Of a DNA stretch of 64,000 bases, positions 27,196-36,191 are shown piece after piece. Numbering within the stretch: position 1 is the first letter of the stretch; every line of letters starts with the position of its first letter. The position numbers were made by a program, and so were the translations under genes. Source of the DNA: Campylobacter showae. Its GTDB lineage: Bacteria > Campylobacterota > Campylobacteria > Campylobacterales > Campylobacteraceae. Below the pieces are notes generated by a model. The model saw nothing but the letters and a program-made list of their open reading frames with translations. It searched no databases and had not been told where the DNA came from. The DNA is taken from positions 1,922,001 to 1,986,000 of the forward strand of contig NZ_UWOK01000001.1 of the NCBI RefSeq assembly GCF_900573985.1. The letters are read 5' to 3'.

Positions 27196-27627
27196 ATGAA
27201 AAAGCGAATTTATCACGTAAGCGAGGTCGCAAAGAGCGGAGAAAAGGCGAGAAAAACGATATTTTGCGAGACGGACGCCACTAGCTGCGCGGTCTGGGTC
27301 GTGCGAGCCGGCCAAGAAGTCGCGGTGCACGCACACACTAAAAGCGACGACGTGTGGGTGTGCTTGCAAGGCGAGGGCGTGTTTTATCTTAGCAAAGAGG
27401 GTACGAGCGAGGCCGAAAAGACGGCGGGCGGACTTTTGGATAACGGCGAGCAGGTAAATTTTAAGAGTGAGCGACCCGCTAAATACAGGCAAGTCTCGGT
27501 CAAAAAGGGCGATGTGGTGATCTCGGCTAAGGGCGAGTGCCACGGCATGAAAAACACCGGCAAGGAGGATTTTATCTTTATCAGCGTTATCACGCCGTTG
27601 CCCGCTGATTACGTGGCGCTGGGGTAA
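27196..27627 (+). CDS. Single-domain cupin protein
   Basis: 143 residues from the ATG at 27196, which has AAGGAG five bases upstream; the frame is open 28 codons further up without a ribosome site. Cupin motif 1 is GQEVAVHAHTKSDDVWVCLQG (residues about 39-59, His and Glu/Asp ligands partly replaced) and motif 2 surrounds GDVVISAKGECHGMKN (about 104-119). Likely a metal- or ligand-binding regulator or enzyme of unknown substrate. Divergent from argH. Confidence 0.7.
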   Translation: MKKRIYHVSEVAKSGEKARKTIFCETDATSCAVWVVRAGQEVAVHAHTKSDDVWVCLQGEGVFYLSKEGTSEAEKTAGGLLDNGEQVNFKSERPAKYRQVSVKKGDVVISAKGECHGMKNTGKEDFIFISVITPLPADYVALG

Positions 27628-27664
27628 ATTTAAGCTAGCAAGAGTGGGGCTTATCGCGTGGGAA

Positions 27665-27838
27665 ATGAAAATTTGTAGCATTTTAGGTATTTGTTGATTT
27701 TTGCTGCGTGTAAATTTGACAAAAGCACATAGCGGCGAAATTTTAAAAATTTACGGCAGCAAGCTAAATTTGACGCCGATAAATAACGCTGAAGCGATCG
27801 CGGTGCACGGCGATAAATTTGAAATTTTAGGACGCTAA
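27665..27838 (+). pseudogene. Remnant of a YtcJ-like amidohydrolase (N-terminal piece)
   Basis: A short frame beginning MKICSILGIC with an internal TGA at 27695-27697, then reading on as HSGEILKIYGSKLNL and NNAEAIAVHGDKFEILG before a TAA. This is the pattern of the first 50 residues of exported metal-dependent amidohydrolases (signal peptide, IYGS, AEAIAV.GDKFE.IG). Nothing of the rest of the enzyme remains, so it is a decayed gene end. The TGA lies in the signal region and has no SECIS-like hairpin, so it is a nonsense mutation rather than selenocysteine. Confidence 0.5.
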
Positions 27839-27975
27839 ACTGCGGCGCGAAAGTAAAATTTAGCAATAAGCGCTTTGTAAAATTTACGCTTGCGTTCGCA
27901 TATAAGGCGCAAGGCAGAATTTAAATTTAGATGCGGTAAGCCGCTAACGAATAAATTTAATCAAAAGGATAAAAG

Positions 27976-28554
27976 ATGAAAATACTACTTATCAACGGCG
28001 GAGCGCCGTTTAACGGCAATGGCGGCAAGCTAAGCAAAACCTTGCACGAGCTAGCCAAAAATACGCTGGAAGCCCTAGGGCACGAAACGCGCGAAACTAC
28101 GATACATGAGGGCTACGACCTAGAGGGCGAGGTAGAGAAATTTCTATGGATGGATGCCGTGATCTGGCAGATGCCCGCGTGGTGGATGGGCGAGCCTTGG
28201 GTCGTTAAAAAATATATCGACGAGGTGTTTATGAGCGGCATGGGCAAGATAGTGGCAAACGACGGACGGCACAGCGCGAGTCCAAACGACGGATACGGCA
28301 CCGGCGGCCTGATAAAGGGCAAATCACATATGCTAAGCGTCACGTGGAATGCGCCGCTTCAGGCGTTTGACAAGCCGGGGGATTTTTTCGAGGGCGTAGG
28401 CGTGGACGGCGTTTATTTGCATTTCCATAAAGCCAACGAGTTTTTAGGCACGAAAAGGCTGCCTACTTTTATGTGCAACGACGTCATTAAAAATCCCGAC
28501 GTAGAGCGTTTTACGAGAGATTACGAAGCGCATTTAAAAAGGGTTTTCGGCTAA
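27976..28554 (+). CDS. MdaB-like NADPH quinone reductase (flavodoxin-like fold)
   Basis: 192 residues of the Flavodoxin_2 family: MKILLINGGAPFNGNGGKL at the start with the flavin-phosphate loop, then DAVIWQMPAWWMGEPWVVKKYIDEVF (residues about 56-81), the classic MdaB segment. In Helicobacter MdaB reduces quinones with NADPH and protects against oxidative stress. Lies on the plus strand after the amidohydrolase remnant; the next gene follows after 141 bp. Good ribosome site (AAGGAT). Confidence 0.85.
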   Translation: MKILLINGGAPFNGNGGKLSKTLHELAKNTLEALGHETRETTIHEGYDLEGEVEKFLWMDAVIWQMPAWWMGEPWVVKKYIDEVFMSGMGKIVANDGRHSASPNDGYGTGGLIKGKSHMLSVTWNAPLQAFDKPGDFFEGVGVDGVYLHFHKANEFLGTKRLPTFMCNDVIKNPDVERFTRDYEAHLKRVFG

Positions 28555-28695
28555 AAGCCGCTAAAGAGCGAGAGGCTGCTAAGCGATCTTTTTAATGCGG
28601 TTTGGCTAATGAACAAAGCTGGCAAGCCTTTTTACTCGAAAGTACGGCGAGGCGTTTAGCGCGTTTTAGATGGAATTTAAGCTTAAGGAGCGTTC

Positions 28696-29250
28696 ATGGA
28701 GTATTTCAAGCCATTTTTTGTAAAGATCGCAGGGCGCGCCAGAGATGACGATCGCACGAGCACGCACGAGCAGATCATCGCGCCGCTACTGCAAAACGCG
28801 CTCGCCGCCTATGTCTATAACGGGCGCAAAGATAGTATCGCGGGGGCTTTCGGTAGTGTGGAGCACCCGTTAAATTTGAGCGACTTTAGTTTTCTCGTGG
28901 GCGAGCGGGGTAAATTTCGCCTCGATCTCTCGCGCGAATGCGTAAACGGCGCCGAGATTTTTTGGAACGCTTGCAGTTTTAGGCGCGGCTCAGTTATTAT
29001 TTTGCTTGAGGGCGAGTTTGATTTGGCGCCTATTTTACGCCGCTGCGCCGAGATAAGTATAGACGAAACGCCCAATATGGGCAACAGCCCAGCGGCGACC
29101 AAGCTTGCCAAGCGCGCGATGAGCGAGGGGCGGATCGCAGTGCTTTTTAGCGCATCAAACGGGATAGAGTGGATGGATATCTACGCTCCTGAGGCGGTGC
29201 AGGATAAAATTTCAAAGCTTGCGGATGAGATAAACGGGGGCGAAATTTAA
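28696..29250 (+). CDS. Hypothetical cytoplasmic protein
   Basis: 184 residues, no signal peptide or membrane segment. Visible features are an acidic/basic mix and segments RDDDRTSTHEQIIAPLLQN and GNSPAATKLAKRAMSEGR. The ribosome site AAGGAG lies seven bases before the ATG. I do not recognise the family. It follows the MdaB-like gene on the same strand but with a 141-bp gap, so co-transcription is possible but not shown. Confidence 0.55.
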   Translation: MEYFKPFFVKIAGRARDDDRTSTHEQIIAPLLQNALAAYVYNGRKDSIAGAFGSVEHPLNLSDFSFLVGERGKFRLDLSRECVNGAEIFWNACSFRRGSVIILLEGEFDLAPILRRCAEISIDETPNMGNSPAATKLAKRAMSEGRIAVLFSASNGIEWMDIYAPEAVQDKISKLADEINGGEI

Positions 29251-29562
29251 AATATACGCTTTACGACCTTGCAGGCAAATGAGTCGTCAAATTTAATGAC
29301 GCATAACGCTTACCGGCACAACCATGCATAGTTATCAAATTAATCAACAGCTTTAAGCAAGCAACAGACGACAAAATTTAGCAAAAAGCTAAACTATCGC
29401 GCCTCAAGCATTATCAAATTTAATAAAAGCAACGTCTGCGGGAGAGCAGTCGTCAAATTTGCAGGTAAATTTATTTTGCCTCTTGTGTCGCTAAATTTAC
29501 AAAGCAAATTCGCCTCAAAAAGCTCAATTTTGAAGGCACGATCCAAAAAAAGCGGCGTAAAT
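29251..29562. other. Gene-free AAATTT-rich spacer
   Basis: 312 bp with no credible gene, ending in the terminator of the convergent CAP-domain gene. Several AAATTT words occur, three inside CAAATTT contexts. Confidence 0.5.
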
Positions 29563-29570
29563 TTACCGCC
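29545..29570 (-). terminator. Terminator of the CAP-domain lipoprotein gene
   Basis: On the minus strand GGCG-(TAAATTTA-containing loop)-CGCC (29553-29556/29567-29570) is followed by GC and seven T residues (29545-29551 as A on the plus strand). The hairpin overlaps the stop codon of the gene. Confidence 0.65.
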
Positions 29571-30966
29571 TCATCTTTCTGCCAATCAGCGCAAAAACTA
29601 CGATCACGCCGGCGATCATCGCCCCAGCCTTCATGTAAAACGCCCTTCTATCGCGCACGGCTTCGGGCGAGCTGGTTTTGAGCTGCACCTTGACGTCCAT
29701 GCCGCCCGCTACGATGCTTAGCGTATCGCCCGCCATGCCTTTTAGCTTCACGCTTAGCGTGTTTGTGCCGCTTTGCGCGACCGTAGGCGTCATAAAGCCC
29801 GAAGCCTTATAAGAGTAGCGCGTCATGAGGTCGTTGCAGTCTTTGGGGCGGAAAAATATCTCGTAGGTCTTATCCGCATCCACGCCCAGCACGTCGCCGT
29901 CGCGCGCGTCAAAATACGAATTTTGCGGCGTTTTGGTTTTAAAGCTCCATTTTATTTGCTTTACCTGCGCGCCCGCGTTTTGCGCGCTTTGATTTCGCGC
30001 GCCTGCTTGCTCGTAGCTAAAAACCGCCTCGTACTGCGCGCCAAAGTCAAAAACATCTCGCGAAAAGGCTGCAAACTGCTTGGACGAAAATTTGGAGTTT
30101 ATATCGTTGGCGCTCGTGATGATGTGCAAATTTTGGATCTTTCGCCCGTCTTTAAATATCTCAAAATCTTTAAATTTTACCTCGCCAGCGTTCGCGTTAA
30201 ACTCGATACTAACGGGATTTGCCGTGATCTTGCACTCAGGGAATGGGTCCGGGATCTCGCCGCTAAAATAGGGCGTCACGGCAGTAGCGTCGGGAAATTT
30301 GACGAAAGGCTTCATCGCGCCCGTGAAGTTGTCAAATTTGGCGTCTTTGATTTTTAGATTTTTATCGGCGCAGACGTTGGTATAAAACCGCCCCGCGCCC
30401 GTATCGCTCGCACCCCTAGCGCAAAAGGCACTGAGCCTAGAGTTGCCCATCTCAAATACGAAGGCGTTAAATTTGTCCTTAGACGCAAGCGCGTAGCCGA
30501 CCTCATTGACGCTCAAATTTAAAAATGCAAATCGGTGATAGATCGCGGCAAACAGCCCATCCACCGCCTCTTTAAAGTCGCTTTTATAGGCGATATTTTC
30601 AAGCACTAGAGTTGATTTGTAGCCCACCGCTAGGGCTCTATCAGCTGGGGTCGCGCCGCTAAATTTGGCCCGTCCGGCCGTCTCGTCGTGCCCCATGTAT
30701 TCGTTTTGGGCGCTGTATTCGGCGTGATTTTTTGCAGCCTGGCTTAAAATTTGATTTGGTTTTAGACCGGAGAGTCCGGAGCCTCGGCGATATTCGTTTA
30801 GATACGCGACCGCGTCTGAATCGGGAACAAAAGAAAACTCGGGCTGCTTGGCGGACTTTAGCGCGGAGTCTTTACCCTGCCCGCCCAAGATATCGCAACC
30901 AGCAAGAAAAAAGGCGCAGGCTAAAAGGCTAAATTTAAGCCCGCGTTTCACAGAGTAAAATTTCAA
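29563..30966 (-). CDS. CAP-domain (SCP-like) lipoprotein with C-terminal membrane segment
   Basis: 467 residues. Lipobox LAGC at residues 21-24 predicts lipidation. A CAP/SCP domain follows (residues about 55-185): YLNEYRRGSGLSGLKPNQILSQAA, then NEYMGHDE and ALAVGYKSTLVLENIAY, with the typical histidine and glutamate ligands. After a linker the protein ends in one hydrophobic segment (AGAMIAGVIVVFALIG) and basic residues, so it could be tethered at both ends. CAP proteins outside eukaryotes have unproven roles. Upstream of it lies pckA on the same strand (17 bp gap). Confidence 0.75.
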   Translation of the reverse strand: MKFYSVKRGLKFSLLACAFFLAGCDILGGQGKDSALKSAKQPEFSFVPDSDAVAYLNEYRRGSGLSGLKPNQILSQAAKNHAEYSAQNEYMGHDETAGRAKFSGATPADRALAVGYKSTLVLENIAYKSDFKEAVDGLFAAIYHRFAFLNLSVNEVGYALASKDKFNAFVFEMGNSRLSAFCARGASDTGAGRFYTNVCADKNLKIKDAKFDNFTGAMKPFVKFPDATAVTPYFSGEIPDPFPECKITANPVSIEFNANAGEVKFKDFEIFKDGRKIQNLHIITSANDINSKFSSKQFAAFSRDVFDFGAQYEAVFSYEQAGARNQSAQNAGAQVKQIKWSFKTKTPQNSYFDARDGDVLGVDADKTYEIFFRPKDCNDLMTRYSYKASGFMTPTVAQSGTNTLSVKLKGMAGDTLSIVAGGMDVKVQLKTSSPEAVRDRRAFYMKAGAMIAGVIVVFALIGRKMRR

Positions 30967-30983
30967 TCCCGCGCCCTTTAAAT

Positions 30984-32561
30984 TTAAGCCTTAGGTCCCG
31001 CTTTTGCGTACTCCACGCCCTCTTTTACGTCCTCGTAGCGTTTGAAGTTTGCCTCAAACATACCCGCTAGTTTATCGCGAGTCGCGACGTATTCGCTCTT
31101 GTTTTCCCATGTGTTGATCGGATTTAGCAGCTTCGTTTCGACGCCTGCTAGCTCTTTTGGGATCGCTAGGTTAAATTTTTCAAAATTTTCAAATTCGCAC
31201 TTTTTGATGCTACCGTCAAGGATCGCGTTTATGCACGCGCGCGTAGCCTTGATGCTCATTCGCTTGCCCACGCCGTACGCGCCGCCGCTCCAGCCCGTGT
31301 TTACGAGATAGACGCTGACATTATGCTTATCGATCTTTTCGCCTAGCAGCTTAGCGTAAACGGTTGGGTGTAGCGGCATAAACGGCTCACCAAAGCACGC
31401 GCTAAAGGTCGCTACAGGCTCTGTGATACCGCGCTCGGTGCCCGCGACTTTCGCCGTGTAGCCGCTTAGGAAATAATACATCGCCTGCTCTTTGGTTAGT
31501 TTTGCGACCGGAGGCAAAACGCCGAACGCGTCGGCGGTTAGGAATATGATGTTTTTCGGATGGCCGCCAGCAGAGCTTGGCTCGTAGTTGTCGATATGAT
31601 AGATCGGGTAGCTAACGCGGGTGTTTTCGGTCTTGCTGCCATCTTTGTAGTCTACTACGCCCGCCTCATCCGCGACCACGTTTTCAAGCAGCGCGTCGCG
31701 TTTGATAGCGGCGTAAATTTCAGGCTCGCTGCTCGGGTCTAAATTTATGCACTTCGCGTAGCAGCCGCCCTCGAAGTTAAATATCCCTTCATCGTCCCAG
31801 CCGTGCTCATCATCGCCGATTAGCTTGCGGTTTGGATCGGTCGATAGCGTCGTTTTGCCCGTACCGCTTAGACCGAAAAATAGCGCCGTGTCGCCCTCTT
31901 TGCCCACGTTTGCCGAGCAGTGCATGCTCAGCTTGCCCTCAAGCGGTAACCAGTAGTTCATCATGGAAAAAATTCCCTTTTTCATCTCGCCGCCGTACCA
32001 CGTACCGCCGATGACCGCGACGTTTTCCTCGACATTAAAGATAACGAAAACATCGGAGTTTAGCCCCTGCTCTTTGCACTCTTCGTTTTTGCATTTGCAC
32101 GCGTTATAAACGACGAAATCCGGGCTAAATTTAGCTAGCTCGGCCTCGTTTGGACGGATGAACATATTTTTTACAAAATGCGCTTGCCAAGCGACTTCGG
32201 TCACGAAACGAACCGATTTTTTGCTCTTTTCGCTCGCGCCGCAAAATGCGTCTTGGATAAAGATTTCCTTGCCGCTTAGCTGAGCTTTTGCTTTGGCTAA
32301 AAGCTTGTCAAAAAGCTCTTTTGAGATGGGCTGATTTACCTTGCCCCAAGCGATGTATTTTTGGCTCGGATCTTGTTTTACGAAGTACTTATCCTTTGGG
32401 CTGCGACCCGTAAAGATGCCTGTATCGACCATAAAGGTGCCGTTGCTTGACACGCGTCCCTCACCCATCGCCTTTTCAAGCTCGAAAAGCTCATCGTAGC
32501 TTAAATTGTGGTTGATTTTTTTGATGCCCTTAAGACCTAATTTTTCTATTTCGTTTACCAT
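30984..32561 (-). CDS. pckA: Phosphoenolpyruvate carboxykinase (ATP)
   Basis: 525 residues. Substrate and nucleotide sites include the P-loop [11 protein letters not shown] (near 233) and the [11 protein letters not shown] segment. It interconverts oxaloacetate and PEP with ATP, the start of gluconeogenesis. Lies 18 nt downstream of pycB, so both ends of the PEP/pyruvate/oxaloacetate node are in one operon. Confidence 0.97.
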   Translation of the reverse strand: MVNEIEKLGLKGIKKINHNLSYDELFELEKAMGEGRVSSNGTFMVDTGIFTGRSPKDKYFVKQDPSQKYIAWGKVNQPISKELFDKLLAKAKAQLSGKEIFIQDAFCGASEKSKKSVRFVTEVAWQAHFVKNMFIRPNEAELAKFSPDFVVYNACKCKNEECKEQGLNSDVFVIFNVEENVAVIGGTWYGGEMKKGIFSMMNYWLPLEGKLSMHCSANVGKEGDTALFFGLSGTGKTTLSTDPNRKLIGDDEHGWDDEGIFNFEGGCYAKCINLDPSSEPEIYAAIKRDALLENVVADEAGVVDYKDGSKTENTRVSYPIYHIDNYEPSSAGGHPKNIIFLTADAFGVLPPVAKLTKEQAMYYFLSGYTAKVAGTERGITEPVATFSACFGEPFMPLHPTVYAKLLGEKIDKHNVSVYLVNTGWSGGAYGVGKRMSIKATRACINAILDGSIKKCEFENFEKFNLAIPKELAGVETKLLNPINTWENKSEYVATRDKLAGMFEANFKRYEDVKEGVEYAKAGPKA

Positions 32562-32579
32562 TTTTCTTCCTTTTTTGGA

Positions 32580-34400
32580 TTAAATTTTCGCTAAAATTTG
32601 ACCGTTTGCTACGGTTTGCCCTTGCTGTACCTCTATAGACGTCACGAGTCCGTCTTTTGGAGCGTTTACGTCTATTTCCATCTTCATGGCCTCTAGCACG
32701 AACATCCTTTGTCCCTTTTTCACGCTATCGCCCACTGCGACTAGGATTTTAAACACGTTTCCCGGAAGTGTGCTTTTTACCGGCTCGCCGCTGCCGCCGG
32801 TCGTTTTAGCCGGAGAGAGCTCCGGAGGCGGCATATGCGCTACGCTTGCGGGTTTTACGCTTTTTATCTCGGCTTTGCCCTCAGCGTCCGAGACCTCGAC
32901 GTCAAATTTCTTGCCGTTTACGGTGACGCTGTATTTTTCGTTTATCGGGGTTTTTGCGCGAGGGGTCGGCGCGCTCGTTTCGCACGCATTTGTCGATTTT
33001 TTGCGGATATTTACCTTGCCTTCGCCTTTTAAAAACGCGATGCCTTTTTCCTTGCACGCCGCAGCGATAAAGATATTTTCCTCGCTAGGCTCGATACCCT
33101 CTTTTTTAAGCAGCTCGCGCGTAAATTTAAGCGACTTGCTCTCGTCTTTGTCCGCGATATCCATGGCGTGCTCTTTGGTCGGTTTTAAGCCTAGCTGCTC
33201 GCTAGCTAGCTTAACTACGCTCTTATCGGGCTCTACGGGCGTCTTGCCGAAGTAGCCAAGCACCATTTTACCGTAGCCTTCGGCGATCTTTTTCCATGGA
33301 CCGAACATCACGTTATTAAACGCCTGCTGGAAATAAAACTGACTCACAGGCGTCACGCTCGTGCCGTAGCCGCCCTTTTGCACGACTTCGCGCATAGCAA
33401 GGATAACTTCTGGGAATTTATCCAAGATATTATTATCGCGCATCATCTGGGTATTTGCCGTTAGCGCGCCGCCGGGCATCGGGCTAAACGGGATGAGCGG
33501 GCTAACCTGCACGGCCTCAGGCGGCAGGAAATAATCTTTCAAGCACTCATTTAGCACGCTTTCGTATTTTAGAATTTTCTCCACGTCAAGTCCGCCCAGA
33601 TCGTAGTTTTTGCCCTTAACGGCATGTAGCATCGTTAGGATATCTGGCTGGCTAGTGCCGCCGCTAACCGGGCTTGCGGCTAGATCGATGCCGTCTGCGC
33701 CCGCTTCTAAAGCGGCCATATAGCACGCGACGCTAACGCCTGCGGTTTCGTGAGTATGGAGTCTGATGTGAGTGTTTTGCGGGAGGAGTTTGCGAGCCAT
33801 TTTGATGGTCTCATATACTTTTTGCGGGCTAGAGGTGCCGCTGGCGTCTTTGAAACAAACGCTGTGATACGGGATGCCAGCGTCTAAAATTTCGCGCAAA
33901 ATCCGCTCGTAAAACGCCACATCGTGCGCGCCCGAACAGCCTGCTGGCAGATCCATCATCGTGACAACCGCTTCGTGCTTTAGCCCGTGATGAGCGATAC
34001 GCTCGCCTGAAAATTTTAAATTTTCTACGTCATTTAGCGCATCGAAGTTTCGTATCGTGGTCGTGCCGTGCTTTTTAAAGAGCTTCGCATGTAGATCAAC
34101 TAGCTCGCGGCTGCCTGTGTCTAGCGTCACGGTATTTACGCCGCGGCTTAGAGTTTGCAGGTTTGCCTCGGGCCCGACGGTTTCGCGAAATTTATCCATC
34201 ATCGCAAACGCGTCTTCGTTTAGATAAAAATAAAGGCTCTGAAACCGTGCCCCGCCGCCGAACTCAAAGTGCGTTATACCGGCCTCTTTAGCCGCGCTAA
34301 CCGCGGGCAAAAAATCAGCCATCGCCACGCGCGCGCCGAAAACCGACTGAAAGCCGTCTCTAAAGGTAGTATCCATAACGTCTATAAATTTTTTCGCCAT
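32580..34400 (-). CDS. pycB: Pyruvate (oxaloacetate) carboxylase subunit B
   Basis: 606 residues: a carboxyltransferase domain at the start (MDTTFRDGFQSVFGARV; metal site near HLHTHETAGVS) and a biotinyl domain at the end with the biotinylation motif EAMKMEID. It forms the two-subunit pyruvate carboxylase with PycA (not in this window), feeding oxaloacetate from pyruvate. A short acidic, Ala/Pro-rich linker (about 455-520) joins the domains. Adjacent pckA matches a shared metabolic role. Confidence 0.93.
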   Translation of the reverse strand: MAKKFIDVMDTTFRDGFQSVFGARVAMADFLPAVSAAKEAGITHFEFGGGARFQSLYFYLNEDAFAMMDKFRETVGPEANLQTLSRGVNTVTLDTGSRELVDLHAKLFKKHGTTTIRNFDALNDVENLKFSGERIAHHGLKHEAVVTMMDLPAGCSGAHDVAFYERILREILDAGIPYHSVCFKDASGTSSPQKVYETIKMARKLLPQNTHIRLHTHETAGVSVACYMAALEAGADGIDLAASPVSGGTSQPDILTMLHAVKGKNYDLGGLDVEKILKYESVLNECLKDYFLPPEAVQVSPLIPFSPMPGGALTANTQMMRDNNILDKFPEVILAMREVVQKGGYGTSVTPVSQFYFQQAFNNVMFGPWKKIAEGYGKMVLGYFGKTPVEPDKSVVKLASEQLGLKPTKEHAMDIADKDESKSLKFTRELLKKEGIEPSEENIFIAAACKEKGIAFLKGEGKVNIRKKSTNACETSAPTPRAKTPINEKYSVTVNGKKFDVEVSDAEGKAEIKSVKPASVAHMPPPELSPAKTTGGSGEPVKSTLPGNVFKILVAVGDSVKKGQRMFVLEAMKMEIDVNAPKDGLVTSIEVQQGQTVANGQILAKI

Positions 34401-34460
34401 TTTGCCGCCTTATAAAATTTCAAAATCGTGCTAATTTTACCTAGTTTTAGATTAAGTGGA

Positions 34461-34466
34461 TATAAT
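34461..34466 (+). promoter_or_regulatory. -10 box of the hypothetical gene at 34509
   Basis: TATAAT 43 nt before the ATG, in the divergent spacer with pycB; ribosome site AAGGGGAG precedes the ATG. Confidence 0.5.
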
Positions 34467-34508
34467 AAATCAAAGCATTATCACAAAAATGTTTAGCAAG
34501 GGGAGCAA

Positions 34509-35510
34509 ATGCAAGAGCGCACGCTAGAAGAGCTTTATAAAAAGCTAAAAGAATTTGATAGGCTGATGGATAAAGAGGAGTATCTACTTGACGAGATAAG
34601 AGACGCCGTAGAGGCGCAGGATTTGGCGTTTGCCGCGCAAATTTGCGACTTTGTGCTAAACGAGGAATTTGAAAAATTCGGCGCATTTTTAAGAACCAGA
34701 GCGCTAATGTGGCTCACGGGCTACATCGCGCAAAATTTAAAAGAAAGCGAATACCCGAATTTTAACGACTTTACGGACTGCCTGTGGAAATTTAAATGGA
34801 TCGTCTCGGGCATCGCCAAAAGCTCCATGATAGAAAAAGAGCTCATAGACAAGGTAAACGAAGCGATGGCGTTTTACTACGAGCGCATGGAGCTCTCGCT
34901 GGCAGCCTACTACAAGGCCTTGATGAATCAAAACATCGATATGGGCGACGCTAGGGAGGCGAAGGCAAACTATGAGCTGTGGAAAAAGCTCGCCAAGGAC
35001 GATATGGGTGATTGCGAGGCGTGCGAAGCAAGCGATGAGATCGCGTATTTAAATTTTGCCGGCGAGCATGAGGCCGCGCTTGAGCTTGCCGCGCCGGTAC
35101 TCTCAGGCGAGCTAACCTGTGCCGAAGTGCCTCACACGACCTACGCGCCGATACTTTTTAGCATGATAAAAACGGGCAAGATAGAAGAGGTAAAAGCCCT
35201 TTTGCCAAAGGCCGCGGCGACGATCGAGTCAAATCCTCGCGTCATAAACGAGATCGCCCCGCTAATCGAGATCGCCGTTAGGCTGGATGAGCGCGAGGCG
35301 GCGCTAAATTTGGCGCGCAAGCACTCCGCGGCGATCTTAGATGGCAACGACGATCTAAACGACCTGCGATTTTTCATCGCAGTTAGCGCGTTTGGCGACG
35401 AGAACGACTATAAAACGGCTTTACGGCTAGCGGGCGAATTTGACGCTAGAAACGGCAATACCTATTACTCGGACTACCTGAACGAATTTTATGCCGAGTT
35501 TGGTTTTTAG
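34509..35510 (+). CDS. Hypothetical helical-repeat protein
   Basis: 333 residues, cytoplasmic, almost entirely alpha-helical with TPR-like alternation in the second half (EHEAALELAAPVLSG, KIEEVKALLPKAAATIESN, EREAALNLARKHSAAIL). No signal or membrane segment. The family is not recognised; such proteins usually act as scaffolds. Divergent from pycB with a good promoter and ribosome site. Confidence 0.6.
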   Translation: MQERTLEELYKKLKEFDRLMDKEEYLLDEIRDAVEAQDLAFAAQICDFVLNEEFEKFGAFLRTRALMWLTGYIAQNLKESEYPNFNDFTDCLWKFKWIVSGIAKSSMIEKELIDKVNEAMAFYYERMELSLAAYYKALMNQNIDMGDAREAKANYELWKKLAKDDMGDCEACEASDEIAYLNFAGEHEAALELAAPVLSGELTCAEVPHTTYAPILFSMIKTGKIEEVKALLPKAAATIESNPRVINEIAPLIEIAVRLDEREAALNLARKHSAAILDGNDDLNDLRFFIAVSAFGDENDYKTALRLAGEFDARNGNTYYSDYLNEFYAEFGF

Positions 35511-35653
35511 CTTTTTGCGGGTTAAATTTTACGTATAAATTCGGCAAATTTGACCGATATAAACTTAGCAAATTTTACTCGCCAAGACCAGCACCTTTAA
35601 GGTACTAAATTTGGTTTAGTTAAAATTTGGCATTGCGAGCTTGGTTTCCTTGA

Positions 35654-35687
35654 GTAAAAAAACAACCATTTTGAGGTTGTTTTTTAC
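35654..35687 (+). terminator. Strong intrinsic terminator
   Basis: GTAAAAAAACAACC pairs with GGTTGTTTTTTAC (35654-35667/35675-35687) around a short loop; the T-run is built into the stem, so it should terminate in both directions. Serves the plus-strand hypothetical gene. Confidence 0.7.
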
Positions 35688-35720
35688 TTTATATAAAGGG
35701 GGTGGGGGCTTAAATTGCGC

Positions 35721-35899
35721 TCTGCTTTGCAGTTGCGAGGTAAAGCCGAAGCAAAAGAGCTCCTTAGCAATTTATCTATTTTCTTTTCTTTGGGGGAGGA
35801 AGGGGTTTCTACTTACGGTCTGCTTGCAGCTACGAGCGAAGCAAAGTAGAGCGTCGCCTTCCTTTGCGTCATGCTACGCACTCGCAACTGCAAAGCAGA
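35721..35899. repeat. Repeat family with TCTGCTTTGCAGTTGCGAG
   Basis: The 19-mer at 35721-35739 occurs again as an exact inverted copy at 35881-35899, and as a diverged direct copy TCTGCTTGCAGCTACGAG at 35819-35836. Each direct copy is followed by CGAAGCAAA. This looks like a dispersed intergenic repeat of this genome. Confidence 0.55.
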
Positions 35900-36096
35900 C
35901 CCTCTCCCATGCCCTCTCCAACCCCACTGCACGTTATAAGTTGCTGCACTGCGTGTAGGTTTGAATTTGACGCTTACGCGCCGCAAATTTAAATTTACAT
36001 TTTCGCGGTGCGGGTCTCGGCGAGTAAAATTTGACTTCAAATTTGAGCGTAAAGCGATAAGGCGAAGTATCTTGCGATGAATTTAAATGTTGCGAC

Positions 36097-36147
36097 GAAA
36101 TTTCCGACCGAAGATAGAACACATAGTTCATCGAGGAAGGAAATTTC
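36097..36147. repeat. Composite hairpin with AAATTT arms, second copy
   Basis: GAAATTTCC (36097-36105) and GGAAATTTC (36139-36147) are a perfect 9-bp inverted repeat around an inner hairpin GAT(A)GAAC/GTTCATC (36113-36132). The word GAGACGAGCCGC follows at 36169-36181, as next to the first copy at 4287. Confidence 0.4.
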
Positions 36148-36191
36148 TAGCTCATTTAAAGGCGCGCAAGAGACGAGCCGCGACAAGAAAT

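Larger units (their letters stand above)
35511..36191. other. 681-bp gene-free spacer with terminator and inverted repeats
   Basis: No credible gene. Holds a strong terminator at 35654-35687, a repeat family around 35721-35899, and a composite AAATTT-armed hairpin at 36097-36147. Confidence 0.55.

Noticed and set aside
27695..27697. TGA in the amidohydrolase remnant considered as selenocysteine
   Set aside because: It lies in a signal-peptide-like region, no hairpin follows at the needed distance, and the frame ends soon after without a functional domain.
35641..35958. Frame in the spacer before the DUF4139 gene
   Set aside because: It runs through a terminator hairpin and the repeat family, starts with TTG-type codons and encodes no recognisable protein.
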